In this document: positions 45,783-54,625 of the stretch, piece after piece
How the letters are laid out: each line of letters opens with the position of its first letter
How positions within the stretch are numbered: the first letter of the stretch is position 1
Assembly: GCF_900163785.1 (NCBI RefSeq)
Contig: NZ_FUKN01000001.1
Location: 186,001 to 250,000 of the forward strand
DNA length: 64,000 nucleotides
Origin: Psychrobacter sp. JB385
GTDB taxonomy: Bacteria > Pseudomonadota > Gammaproteobacteria > Pseudomonadales > Moraxellaceae
Direction: 5' to 3'
Notes under the pieces: model-generated
What the model saw: the letters and a program-made list of their open reading frames with translations, nothing else
Database searches by the model: none
Told to the model about the DNA's origin: nothing
Program-made: the position numbers and the translations under genes

Positions 45783-46496
45783 ATGAGCTTATTAGGGAAT
45801 TTAGTGAGCCAAGTTGCCCGTAGTGCAATGAACCCAGAAGATGCACAGCGTAATCCAGTCAACCAACATACCAGCGCGCGTCGTACTGGAGGTCTTGGCG
45901 ATATCTTGGGTAGTGTGTTAGGAGGTAGCACTCAAACAGGTGGGTACAATCCTCGACAGTATGACCGCCAACCTGACAATGGCTTTGGTTTGGATGACAT
46001 TATAGGTAGTATCACTGGCAGTAATCAGCGTGGTAGCACGAGCTCAGGTGCAGGTGGTCTGGGAGATATTTTAGGCAGTGTATTGGGCGGTCAGCGTAAT
46101 AAAGGCAGCTTTGGTGGTAAAGGGATGCTCATTGCTATGCTAATGCCAATGGTACTCAATTGGATCAAAAATAACGGCGGTGTGAGCGGTGCCTTGTCAA
46201 AAATCACTGGCATGGGATATGACAAGCAAGCGCACTCTTGGATGAGTAATCAAGAAGACAATGACAATCTCGATCCAAATGAAGTCAGCCGCTTCTTTGA
46301 TGAAAGCGAAATTCAACAAGTGGCTGCTCATACGGGTGCTAATGAGACAGAAGTACGTCAAGGTCTTGCCGAATTGCTCCCTGAGGTGATGAATCAATTA
46401 ACCCCTAATGGAAACTTGGATAACGAAGCGGAAGCGAACGACGAAATTAATCAGATTATGAGCCAACTGTCTAACCGATTAACGACCTTAAAGTAG
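45783..46496 (+). CDS. YidB/DUF937-family protein with Gly-rich repeats
   Basis: A 237-residue protein of the YidB/DUF937 family. The N-terminal half repeats a GGLGDILGSVLGG unit (about residues 36-48 and 90-102) with a related LDDIIGSITGS between them, joined by Gly/Gln/Ser-rich linkers. The C-terminal half is the helical DUF937 domain: HSWMSNQEDNDNLDPNEVSRFF, then IQQVAAHTGANETEVRQGLAELLPEVMNQLTP (in parts). AAGGAG precedes the ATG. Function unknown; similar proteins appear cytoplasmic and may self-assemble. Confidence 0.8.
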   Translation: MSLLGNLVSQVARSAMNPEDAQRNPVNQHTSARRTGGLGDILGSVLGGSTQTGGYNPRQYDRQPDNGFGLDDIIGSITGSNQRGSTSSGAGGLGDILGSVLGGQRNKGSFGGKGMLIAMLMPMVLNWIKNNGGVSGALSKITGMGYDKQAHSWMSNQEDNDNLDPNEVSRFFDESEIQQVAAHTGANETEVRQGLAELLPEVMNQLTPNGNLDNEAEANDEINQIMSQLSNRLTTLK

Positions 46497-46606
46497 TTTT
46501 TATCAAATAAGCACAAGTACTAAAGCAAGCCTGCATTGACAAGCATCGATAGCTGATTAAATATAAACTAAGTGCATAGATGGTTATTAATTTTAATAAG
46601 TGTCTG

Positions 46607-47698
46607 TTAGAAGCGTTCATCTAATGATTCTAACGTATAATTGAGCGCCTCAAAACAGACATCAGTATTGAATCCTCTGTATTGCAAAAACCGTAGCTGA
46701 CGTGCTTTGTCTTTTTGTTCAACTGGTATGTCATTGCCGTACTTCTTAGTACGCGCTATGACTGCCAATTTTAGCCAATCAACGCCATCAACCAAGTTAT
46801 CTTCACTATCATCGACAAACTCACTAAACTCATCAGATTCGCTATTTGCCATATCGATCAGCTCATCGATATTACTGGGCAAGGCAATTTTTTTGCGATA
46901 GAACTCTTGTTTGATGCGACCACGCCCTCGACCTTTACGAATATTTTCACGTATGAGCATTAGGGTGGTGCGATAATCACTTTGGTAGCCTTTCTCCTCA
47001 AACTCATCGAGGAGCGCATCGATTTTTTCTGGGTCTTGTTCTTTATCAATCAGCTTTTGCTTGAGTTCAGCTTTGCCATATTCACGGCGTGACAGATAAT
47101 AAAATGCCAACCAACGTAAACGACTTTCAGCTTTAACGGCATCGATGTCTGCTTGGCGTTGTTCAGGCGTACGCAAGTAAGCTTTGAGAGCGGCGGGTAA
47201 GTTGTCGGCTTGACTGCTGGTGTCGGCATCATGAATCATGGATGGCGTAGGAGCATGTAGATTGTCTACTGAATGCGACGCTTCGCCAGTATCGAGGTTA
47301 GGCTTTTTTTCGTCAGAGTGATGGACGTTGTGCTTAACCTCTGCCAGCATCTCTTTGATACTTTGGGCTTCAGGTGGCTGATAAGCAGGCACATCGCTCG
47401 ACTCTGCTACGAAGTGAGCAGCTGGATGAAAACGTTTTTTACGTTTCTTAGAATGGGGTGTTTTTTTGATAGTATGAGAAAGATCATCAGCTGACTCCAG
47501 CTTAATTCTAGAACTGTTAGTCAAAGAATCACTTTTGTCTCTCTTGTTTGCATACGTAGGCCGTTTATCAGAAGCACTGACTTTCTTAGGTGCGTTTTTA
47601 TCAACGCGCTCAGAAGACTTTTTGCGCTTGGCATCAACAGCACTCGCTGAATCGGTGTCCGACTCAGCGAGTATTTCGGCTAGTGTTTTGATTTTCAT
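46607..47698 (-). CDS. recX: Recombination regulator RecX with long N-terminal extension
   Basis: RecX binds and restrains RecA filaments. The C-terminal ~170 residues (191-363) form three-helix RecX repeats: LRWLAFYYLSRREYGKAELKQKL, DALLDEFEEKGYQSD and FLQYRGFNTDVCFEAL (in parts). Before it is a ~190-residue Lys/Ser/Asp-rich, probably disordered region, and an acidic insertion occurs at 283-305 (ESDEFSEFVDDSED). Typical RecX is ~150-170 residues. It starts 40 bases after recA on the same strand, the normal operon. The annotated start has no clear ribosome site, so a later start is possible. Confidence 0.85.
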   Translation of the reverse strand: MKIKTLAEILAESDTDSASAVDAKRKKSSERVDKNAPKKVSASDKRPTYANKRDKSDSLTNSSRIKLESADDLSHTIKKTPHSKKRKKRFHPAAHFVAESSDVPAYQPPEAQSIKEMLAEVKHNVHHSDEKKPNLDTGEASHSVDNLHAPTPSMIHDADTSSQADNLPAALKAYLRTPEQRQADIDAVKAESRLRWLAFYYLSRREYGKAELKQKLIDKEQDPEKIDALLDEFEEKGYQSDYRTTLMLIRENIRKGRGRGRIKQEFYRKKIALPSNIDELIDMANSESDEFSEFVDDSEDNLVDGVDWLKLAVIARTKKYGNDIPVEQKDKARQLRFLQYRGFNTDVCFEALNYTLESLDERF

Positions 47699-47738
47699 AA
47701 TGGGTAATAACTATTGATAGTAGTGAGTTATCAAAAGG

Positions 47739-48797
47739 TTATTGGACAGGCTCAGGAGTAAAATCTTCACTGGTTTCAGTGTCATCCACGGCCTTACTAT
47801 CTTTTTTGGTGCCAAGCTTTTCGTCACGAATTTTATCTTCAATTTCTTTGGCAATGGCAGGGTTTTCTTTCAAAAATAGTACAGAGTTGGCTTTACCTTG
47901 ACCGATTTTTTCGTCGCCATAGCTATACCAAGATCCTGCTTTACCTACTGCCCCAATCTCAACACCTAAGTCAATAACTTCAGCCAAGTGGTTGGTACCT
48001 TCGCCATAGGTAATTTCAAATTCTGCCTGACGGAATGGAGGTGCCATTTTATTTTTGATGACCTTAACACGCGTTTGGTTACCAATAATTTCATCGCCGT
48101 TTTTGACCGCACCGATACGGCGTATGTCCATACGTACTGACGCATAGAATTTGAGCGCATTACCACCGGTGGTGGTTTCAGGACTACCGAACATAACACC
48201 AATTTTCATACGAATCTGGTTAATAAATACAACCATACAGTTAGAGCGTTTGGCATTACCTGTAATTTTGCGTAGGGCTTGGCTCATAAGACGCGCTTGT
48301 AGACCCATGTGCGAATCACCCATCTCGCCTTCAATCTCTGCACGTGGCGTCAAAGCGGCAACCGAGTCAATAACAATCATGTCGATGGCACCTGAGCGCA
48401 CGAGCATATCAGTAATCTCAAGTGCTTGTTCACCATTATCAGGCTGTGACAGCAATAAATCGTCTGTATTCACGCCTAATTTGCGCGCATAAACAGGATC
48501 AAGTGCATGCTCGGCATCGATGAAGGCACAAGTACCGCCTTGCTTTTGACACTCTGCAATAGCCTGTAATGTCATGGTAGTTTTACCAGAACTTTCAGGC
48601 CCATAAATTTCAACGATACGGCCTTTTGGCAGACCACCAATACCAAGCGCGATATCCAAACCAAGGGAGCCTGTGGAGACTACATCAGCGTCAAGAATGG
48701 CTGAGTCATCACCAAGGTGCATAATGGTATTTTTACCGAACTGCTTCTCAATTTGACCTAATGCCGCTTTAAGGGCTTTGGCTTTATTGTCGTCCAT
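47739..48797 (-). CDS. recA: Recombinase RecA
   Basis: Forms filaments on single-stranded DNA for homologous recombination and SOS co-protease action. Walker A is [10 protein letters not shown] near residue 66, with [14 protein letters not shown], the L1/L2 DNA loops ([14 protein letters not shown] and [12 protein letters not shown]) and Walker [11 protein letters not shown]. 352 residues is standard. AAGGAA precedes the ATG. I do not see an E. coli-type LexA box upstream, in line with Moraxellaceae lacking LexA. Confidence 0.98.
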   Translation of the reverse strand: MDDNKAKALKAALGQIEKQFGKNTIMHLGDDSAILDADVVSTGSLGLDIALGIGGLPKGRIVEIYGPESSGKTTMTLQAIAECQKQGGTCAFIDAEHALDPVYARKLGVNTDDLLLSQPDNGEQALEITDMLVRSGAIDMIVIDSVAALTPRAEIEGEMGDSHMGLQARLMSQALRKITGNAKRSNCMVVFINQIRMKIGVMFGSPETTTGGNALKFYASVRMDIRRIGAVKNGDEIIGNQTRVKVIKNKMAPPFRQAEFEITYGEGTNHLAEVIDLGVEIGAVGKAGSWYSYGDEKIGQGKANSVLFLKENPAIAKEIEDKIRDEKLGTKKDSKAVDDTETSEDFTPEPVQ

Positions 48798-49238
48798 ACT
48801 GGATTCCTTGTTTGCAATAATTAATTTGGAATTATCAATTTCTATGCTATAAATATAAGATTCATACTATTAAATATAATGCTTCAATAGAATAATGGTT
48901 AGCCCAGTGTTAGAAATAGGCCATACTTAGCTAAGGCAAGTGGATAATGACATCAATACCGTAGTTAACAATATCAGATATTTCGCTCTACTATACAGCA
49001 AAATTAAATTTTGATAAAAGTAAAACTAAGTTCATTAATAAGGGTTAACACTTATTTATCATCCTATTGAATAGATGAGGTAATTATAACAAAATCCAAG
49101 GTGGTAGTAGGGTATCAGGGCATGTTAAACGACATCAGCTGTCGTATAGTGTGTGACTGAGATTTTATAGAAAATTGCTATTAGAACATCGATGGTTTTG
49201 GAACTTAGAATGGTATGACTTGTCAACAGTTTTATGAG

Positions 49239-49247
49239 TTGTCCACA
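49239..49247 (+). promoter_or_regulatory. DnaA-box-like site
   Basis: TTGTCCACA differs at one base from the DnaA box TTATCCACA. Confidence 0.4.
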
Positions 49248-49446
49248 ATAAATATAATGCTTTTATTTGCTCACTGTGAAACATCCCCTTATGGACTAAT
49301 ATTTTTTAAGAATGTTAAAAATAATTTTTTATGACTATATATGAGATATAAATAATTGATTTTAAAAGATTTTTAAATTGTACAAAAAATGAACGATTTT
49401 ACCTAGTCCTTTATGTTACCTAGCAGAAATCTTGTCAAGTAGCGAC

Positions 49447-49467
49447 TTATACACAGGGTTATCCACA
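49447..49467 (+). promoter_or_regulatory. Tandem consensus DnaA boxes
   Basis: TTATACACA (49447-49455) and TTATCCACA (49459-49467), both exact matches to TTATNCACA, lie in the same orientation 3 bases apart. Confidence 0.6.
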
Positions 49468-49583
49468 GCTTATGGGGAGAACTCATGAAGCCCTTATAGC
49501 ATCAATGTTTGCGCCGATGGCAAATATTGAATAGCGTGTACGTAGCCTATATTGCGCGCTTGTAAAGGCGTGTGTTTGCTCAT

Positions 49584-49635
49584 AATTTGACGAATTTTTT
49601 CTATGTTTCACATATGACAATTTGATGAATTTTTT
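49584..49635 (+). repeat. Pair of 17-bp direct repeats
   Basis: AATTTGACGAATTTTTT at 49584-49600 recurs as AATTTGATGAATTTTTT at 49619-49635, one mismatch, starts 35 bases apart. Confidence 0.6.
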
Positions 49636-49731
49636 TAGCCAAAAATATCTACGCCCCATAAATCAAAGGGTGGCGTTGTCAAAATACCTCATTATGCTGC
49701 AAAAGATAGTAAATTAATCATCGATAAGTAC

Positions 49732-49759
49732 AAAAAAGCGGCTAAGTCACTTAGCCGCT
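49732..49759 (-). terminator. Terminator after trmB
   Basis: AGCGGCTAAGT/ACTTAGCCGCT form a perfect 11-bp stem; the A-run at 49732-49737 is a T tract on the minus strand. Confidence 0.9.
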
Positions 49760-49792
49760 AAATAAATTTGGGTCAAAAACACTTTATCTATA

Positions 49793-50629
49793 TTAGTCTT
49801 TGATATAAATCAAATCCCATACGCCATGTCCACGATCTAAACCACGACGCTCAAATTTTGTCATTGGACGAAAGTCAGGACGCTTGGTGAAATTGCCTGC
49901 ACCTGCTTGATTGGTCAAACCTTCAAAACCATCTAAAACGTCAACCATCCAAAAAGCATAATGTTCCCAATCGGTTGCAGTATGGAACCATCCGCCTTGT
50001 TTTAAACTGTGTGTCACGATAGACATACGTTCTGGGCTGACGAAACGGCGCTTATAATGACGCTTTTTTTGCCATGGATCAGGGAAATAAAGCTGGATAC
50101 GATCAATATGGTTTTCGGGTAATTGCTTTAGTAACTGGATGGCATCACCATTGATGATTTTGACATTGGTTAAGCCTTGAGTACCAGCCATATAGGCGCA
50201 TTTACCAATACCTGGCTCATGCACTTCGATGCCGACAAAATTGCGCGTCGGTTCAGCGGCTGCCATCTCAATGAATGAATCGCCTAAGCCAAAGCCAATC
50301 TCTAAGGTAAGGGGGGCATCGCTGCCATTTGGGCTATCAGCAAATAGCGAGCGTAAATCATCGATACCTGCTAAGTTGCCATCGCCAAAGCTATTGTTGA
50401 CCAAGTACGCTGCAAACTCTGGAGCAGTTAGTGCCAGTTCAGCGTTCTTATTCATGTGTGTGCGTCGCTTCATGAAGGTGTTGACAATACGCAAGTGCTT
50501 GTCAGAGGTTGGTTCTGCGTCAGTATCGGCACTGGCATCAATATCGATAGACTCGTTAGCGTTATTAAGGGGTGGCTCATCAGCTGGATGGCTCATGGCG
50601 TTATCATTGATATCAGAATGTGGACTCAT
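49793..50629 (-). CDS. trmB: tRNA (guanine-N7-)-methyltransferase
   Basis: Makes m7G46 in the tRNA variable loop. SAM-binding [31 protein letters not shown], and the catalytic/tRNA block [20 protein letters not shown] are all present. At 278 residues it exceeds the E. coli enzyme by about 40; the additional N terminus is Asp/Asn/Ala-rich (to about residue 50) and probably disordered. No strong ribosome site lies before the first ATG, so a later Met could be used. Confidence 0.94.
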   Translation of the reverse strand: MSPHSDINDNAMSHPADEPPLNNANESIDIDASADTDAEPTSDKHLRIVNTFMKRRTHMNKNAELALTAPEFAAYLVNNSFGDGNLAGIDDLRSLFADSPNGSDAPLTLEIGFGLGDSFIEMAAAEPTRNFVGIEVHEPGIGKCAYMAGTQGLTNVKIINGDAIQLLKQLPENHIDRIQLYFPDPWQKKRHYKRRFVSPERMSIVTHSLKQGGWFHTATDWEHYAFWMVDVLDGFEGLTNQAGAGNFTKRPDFRPMTKFERRGLDRGHGVWDLIYIKD

Positions 50630-50826
50630 AGTATTAATAAGGCTTATTTAGGTGGGTAAGATACGCTCATTATAAGTGAAATCTATACAAGTGTGAACGT
50701 ACAATCCTATTGTAGCGTGTTTGCTGTCAAACTGTCGGGTTTCTCCTTGCTATACACAGGTTGGTGCGTTGTCATATAATCATTGTTGTTAGAGTATTTT
50801 TCTAAAAGCTAATAGAGCATACCGCC

Positions 50827-51756
50827 ATGCTATTTATTGAGACGGACTCGCCACCCCCTTTTTATCAAGAACAATTGACGCCTAAAAAACGTCAGCAATT
50901 GGATCAATGGTTTATTGGTCATCGTAGTCAGCACTATTATCTTAAGCGCTTTGAACAATTTGATCGGCAAGGGTATCTATCACCAAAATGGCATTGGGCA
51001 GCATTTTTTGTGACGTTTCCTTGGCTGCTCTATCGTAAGCGTTATATGGATGCCATCGTATACAGTGTAGCAGGGTGGTCATTCATACAGCTTAATATTG
51101 CCATTGTGTTGGTCATGTTTGAGTTTGTGGCGATGGATTTTATTCCAGACGCTTATCAATTGGCAACACGGATAAGCATTGCCGCACTGATTTGGTTGTT
51201 TTGGTCGTTTATGGTGGCACGATGGACGGATGCCTATTATTATCGCATGGCGCGACGTGAGATTGCAGATGCGCTCAATGACCATCCGCGAGATGAAGCC
51301 ATGCAACAAGCGCATTTGCGCCGAGAGGGCGGCGTCAGTTTATTTGGTTTGGGACTGGGTTTTGGGCTTTTCGCATTTGCGTTAATAGTGATCAAGGTGC
51401 AGTTTTTGCCTCTAATTGCTAAGCCAAAAGCAAATGCGGTACTGTTTGATGCTTATGATACGGTCAAAACTGCCCAAAATCGCGTGGCACTCATATATCA
51501 ACAAACTGGTGAATGTCCGGTTGATCTGCCTATGACGATGGGAAGCCAACAAATCCGCATTGACATAGACACCAATGCCGCAGGTGTTGCAAAAACAGAT
51601 TGCGCTGTCATTGCAACGGTCCAAAACATGACATTCCCGATACGTTACTTAAATGATCAAACGCTGATCTTTTATCATCTACCTGATAGTGATGATTGGC
51701 GCTGCATGAGCTCACTCAGTCAAAGGCAAGCCCCTGATAGTTGCAGTGCTGACTAA
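50827..51756 (+). CDS. DUF2628 membrane protein with pilin-like C-terminal domain
   Basis: A 309-residue inner-membrane protein. The N-terminal part has the DUF2628 pattern (WHWAAFFVTFPWLLYRKRYMDA) and membrane helices at about residues 58-75, 85-105, 118-138 and 172-198. The remaining ~110 residues are periplasmic and resemble the globular part of type IV pilin-like proteins: KTAQNRVALIYQQTGECPVD at the base, a central strand region with another Cys, and a C-terminal WRCMSS...PDSCS pair of Cys. Function unknown. It converges on the antiporter gene with only 13 bases between stops and no terminator. Confidence 0.65.
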   Translation: MLFIETDSPPPFYQEQLTPKKRQQLDQWFIGHRSQHYYLKRFEQFDRQGYLSPKWHWAAFFVTFPWLLYRKRYMDAIVYSVAGWSFIQLNIAIVLVMFEFVAMDFIPDAYQLATRISIAALIWLFWSFMVARWTDAYYYRMARREIADALNDHPRDEAMQQAHLRREGGVSLFGLGLGFGLFAFALIVIKVQFLPLIAKPKANAVLFDAYDTVKTAQNRVALIYQQTGECPVDLPMTMGSQQIRIDIDTNAAGVAKTDCAVIATVQNMTFPIRYLNDQTLIFYHLPDSDDWRCMSSLSQRQAPDSCSAD

Positions 51757-51769
51757 AAGATTCTGGTCA

Positions 51770-53656
51770 TCAATGCTTAGAATCGGTAGCAATGTCATTG
51801 TCACTATCCGCGGGTGTCGCTTGACTCTTTAACGCGTCATAAAACTCGCTCAAATCCATCTTACGAGCTTTATCAATGTCTTCATCAAACAAACTCTCAA
51901 GCTCTGCAATTGCTGATTGTGCTGACTCAATCATACTAGCCTCATCGTCGTAGATGGCTTGCTGGCGCTCAATCAAATCATCGTCATAATCACGGAAGGT
52001 TTTTACGGTTTCTCGTGCTTTTTCTGGTGAGATACCAAGCAGTTGTAGTGATTCTCGCGACATGTCTAGAGACGATAGATAGGTCTCACGCCAAATGTGA
52101 CGTACGCCAACCTCACGCAAACGATAATAATGCTGACGGTCACGCGCGCGTGCTAATACAATAATCTTGGGATAATTCTTGCGTAAGTATTGAGCCGTTG
52201 TGATAGAACGCTCTAGATCATCAATAGCAAGAATAAAGAGGCGGGCTTTTTTGATCCCTGCTGCGCGCAATATTTCTGGATTTTTTGGGTCACCATAATA
52301 GACTTGGTTACCGAATTTACGGACAAAATCTACACGGTTTGCTGAGCGTTCAATCGCGGTAAACTCGATGTTATGCATGCGCAGTACACGACCAATAATC
52401 TGACCGACTCGTCCAAAACCAGCAATGATAACCTGATGCTCATGATCTGGAATGGCATCGTACTCTCGGCTTGGTTTACTCTTGGCAAATAAAGGCTCAC
52501 CAATTTTTTCTAACAATAAAAATGCCAGTGGCGTGAGCGCCATAGAAATGGTGACGATAAGGTTGAGCGTATTGGCAAGCTCTGGTCGTAAAACATTTTG
52601 GGCAGTGGCAACACTGAATAAAACAAAGGCAAATTCACCACCTTGAGCCAAAGTCACACCTAGCCTGATACTGGTCGGCCATCGATTGCCCAACACTTTA
52701 GCAATCGCGGCAATGACACCAAACTTGATGACCATCAGTCCTAGAGCGCAGCCAATAATAAAGAGAGGTTGTGACAAAATGAGTTTGACGTCGGTTAACA
52801 TACCAACCGACATGAAAAACAGACCCAATAATAGCCCTTTGAACGGTTCGATACTGGCTTCTAGCTCATGACGATACTCTGAATCCGCTAGCAATACCCC
52901 TGTCAAAAATGCGCCTAATGCCATCGACAGACCAATCTGTCCCATCAAAATAGACACGCCCATTACGATGAACAATGCGACCGCTGTCAGTAGTTCTGAG
53001 GCACCGCTTGAGGCGACAAATTTAAAAAACGGTCGAATGATATAACGGCTGGCAAAGATGAGTCCGGCAAAAACGGCAAAAACCTTACCAAAATAAATCA
53101 AATCATAACTTTGTTCACGTACGCCTGATAAGAACGGAATGACAGCCAACAGTGGAATGACAGCGATATCTTGAAATAATAAAATTGTAAATGCTTCACG
53201 GCCATGCGTGCTTGAGAGTTGCTGTTTTTCGGTCAATATCTGAAGTACAAACGCAGTAGAAGAAAGGGCGAGGCCAAAACCGACGATAAAAGCAGTGTCC
53301 AGTTGTAAGCCAAAAAACTGATGCAAAAGCCCCATCAATAACGTGCCAGTAAGACCGACCTGTAGACCACCCAGCACAAATATAGAGCGGCGCAATGCCC
53401 AAAGCCTCGACGGCTGAAGTTCAAGGCCAATGATAAATAACAGCATGACCACGCCAAACTCAGAAAAGTGCAACAGACTCTCAGCGTCGCCCGCGACATC
53501 TAAAGCACTTGGTCCTAATATCAACCCTGTGATGAGGTAGCCTAGCACGGTCGCTATACCGAAGCGTTTGCCAAGGGGTACAAAGAGCAGCGCTGCGCCC
53601 AAGAAAATCGTAGCTTGTAACATTAAATTTGGTGAGCCGGCGGCGGCAGCGAGCAT
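51770..53656 (-). CDS. KefB/KefC-type monovalent cation:proton antiporter (CPA2)
   Basis: An inner-membrane K+/H+ exchanger with a regulatory RCK domain. About 12 membrane helices fill residues 10-385, including the CPA2 features GYLITGLILGPSAL and IGLELQPSRLW. The cytoplasmic RCK_N domain starts HQVIIAGFGRVGQIIGRVL near residue 405 (GxGxxG, nucleotide binding), followed by an acidic coiled C-terminal tail. Kef proteins are gated by glutathione adducts, and gshB is in the same window, but whether this copy senses glutathione cannot be told from sequence. AAGGA precedes the ATG. 628 residues. Confidence 0.85.
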   Translation of the reverse strand: MLAAAAGSPNLMLQATIFLGAALLFVPLGKRFGIATVLGYLITGLILGPSALDVAGDAESLLHFSEFGVVMLLFIIGLELQPSRLWALRRSIFVLGGLQVGLTGTLLMGLLHQFFGLQLDTAFIVGFGLALSSTAFVLQILTEKQQLSSTHGREAFTILLFQDIAVIPLLAVIPFLSGVREQSYDLIYFGKVFAVFAGLIFASRYIIRPFFKFVASSGASELLTAVALFIVMGVSILMGQIGLSMALGAFLTGVLLADSEYRHELEASIEPFKGLLLGLFFMSVGMLTDVKLILSQPLFIIGCALGLMVIKFGVIAAIAKVLGNRWPTSIRLGVTLAQGGEFAFVLFSVATAQNVLRPELANTLNLIVTISMALTPLAFLLLEKIGEPLFAKSKPSREYDAIPDHEHQVIIAGFGRVGQIIGRVLRMHNIEFTAIERSANRVDFVRKFGNQVYYGDPKNPEILRAAGIKKARLFILAIDDLERSITTAQYLRKNYPKIIVLARARDRQHYYRLREVGVRHIWRETYLSSLDMSRESLQLLGISPEKARETVKTFRDYDDDLIERQQAIYDDEASMIESAQSAIAELESLFDEDIDKARKMDLSEFYDALKSQATPADSDNDIATDSKH

Positions 53657-53705
53657 TTTGTATCCTTAAGGGTGACGATAAAATAAACAATATAGAATGA
53701 TAAAA

Positions 53706-53740
53706 CGTAAGCCGATGGTACGATAAGCCACCGACTTGCG
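53706..53740 (-). terminator. Possible terminator after the 54-kb orphan gene
   Basis: Imperfect 12-bp stem (arms about 53707-53718 and 53728-53739, one mismatch, two G-U on the minus strand) right after the stop, with GTTTTA beyond it. Confidence 0.45.
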
Positions 53741-54445
53741 TTATTTTTTACGGTAAATTTTCCAAATGCCATTATCCGCAAGTGGATTGCTATAAGCATC
53801 ATTACGGCGCTTACGCGGCGTCTGCCGACTATCTACGATTTTAAAATCAGGTAGGGCGTGTACGATAAGCCCTGTGCGATAAAAGCGCACGCGTTCTGGC
53901 TCCAACATCTCACCTTTACTATCACGGCAAAAAACATACGCACGCAAATCGATAAACTCACGATGTGCAACCAAACGTGCCTCATCGTCATTATCAAACA
54001 CAGCAGCCATACGCGCGATTTCATCAGCCGTATAATCCCCGCATTTGTCAGTGAGTGCCCCTACAGAACCGAAGCTTTTGGATTCTTTGGCACGTGTTTT
54101 GGTCAGATGTAGGCGTTGAACATGATAAATAAACTGCGGTATTTCAAGGCTGGCAGGTAATGGCAGATAATCAGGTGGTAGGTTTGCCGCAGGATAAAAA
54201 GCCACTGCGCGTTCTAGTAGAGGTTGCCAATCGTGTTGGTAGGCCTGAACTTCGGCTAAATTGCCTTCATAAATAGGCATGTCGCGGATTTGACGCAAAA
54301 TATCAGGTGGAAATTGCTCATTACGAAAACGGGCAATGTCTTCTTGTAGCGTTGACAGCAAAACCTTGGCGTGTTTTTTACCATCCTTTGATGTAGGGTC
54401 TTCGATATGGTCTGGGGCGACAAAGGGCGCTGAGCGTTTAGACAT
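53741..54445 (-). CDS. Protein of unknown function
   Basis: A 234-residue soluble protein that I do not recognise. It is rich in charged residues, with no signal peptide, membrane helix or nucleotide-binding loop. Noticeable segments are FRNEQFPPDILRQIRDMPIY, FIYHVQRLHLTKTRAKESKSFGSVGALTDKCGDYTADEIARMA (described in parts), a strand-rich section FIDLRAYVFCRD, and a basic C terminus RQTPRKRRNDAY...IWKIYRKK. It is the upstream neighbour of the antiporter gene on the same strand, 84 bases away, so cotranscription is possible. Confidence 0.6.
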   Translation of the reverse strand: MSKRSAPFVAPDHIEDPTSKDGKKHAKVLLSTLQEDIARFRNEQFPPDILRQIRDMPIYEGNLAEVQAYQHDWQPLLERAVAFYPAANLPPDYLPLPASLEIPQFIYHVQRLHLTKTRAKESKSFGSVGALTDKCGDYTADEIARMAAVFDNDDEARLVAHREFIDLRAYVFCRDSKGEMLEPERVRFYRTGLIVHALPDFKIVDSRQTPRKRRNDAYSNPLADNGIWKIYRKK

Positions 54446-54625
54446 AATAGAAGGTCACCGTGGTGATGAATAAAGCGTTTAAGCCTTAAGTATACAGAAT
54501 TTATATAAAAAATATGACAATAAGACCAGTTTTTTCAGCGTTTTTATCTACTATCGCAATGATAAAACTCAATATAACGGGCGCTTAATTAAGATGGCAT
54601 CTTTTGCAAATTTGCTCTGTTTATT

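Larger units (their letters stand above)
48798..49792. other. 1-kb non-coding region upstream of recA with DnaA boxes
   Basis: The longest spacer in the window. It contains consensus DnaA boxes at 49447-49467, a one-mismatch box TTGTCCACA at 49239-49247, a very AT-rich block at about 49300-49400, a pair of 17-base direct repeats at 49584-49635, and the trmB terminator at 49732-49759. No ORF or recognised RNA is visible. Confidence 0.6.

Noticed and set aside
48798..48900. LexA box upstream of recA
   Set aside because: No CTG-N10-CAG type dyad is visible in the promoter region; this fits a lineage without LexA but is not proof.
48798..49792. dif/terminus site in the recA-trmB spacer
   Set aside because: The convergent strand switch suggested looking for dif, but no match to the XerCD consensus with its ATAA-centre-TTAT arms was found by eye.
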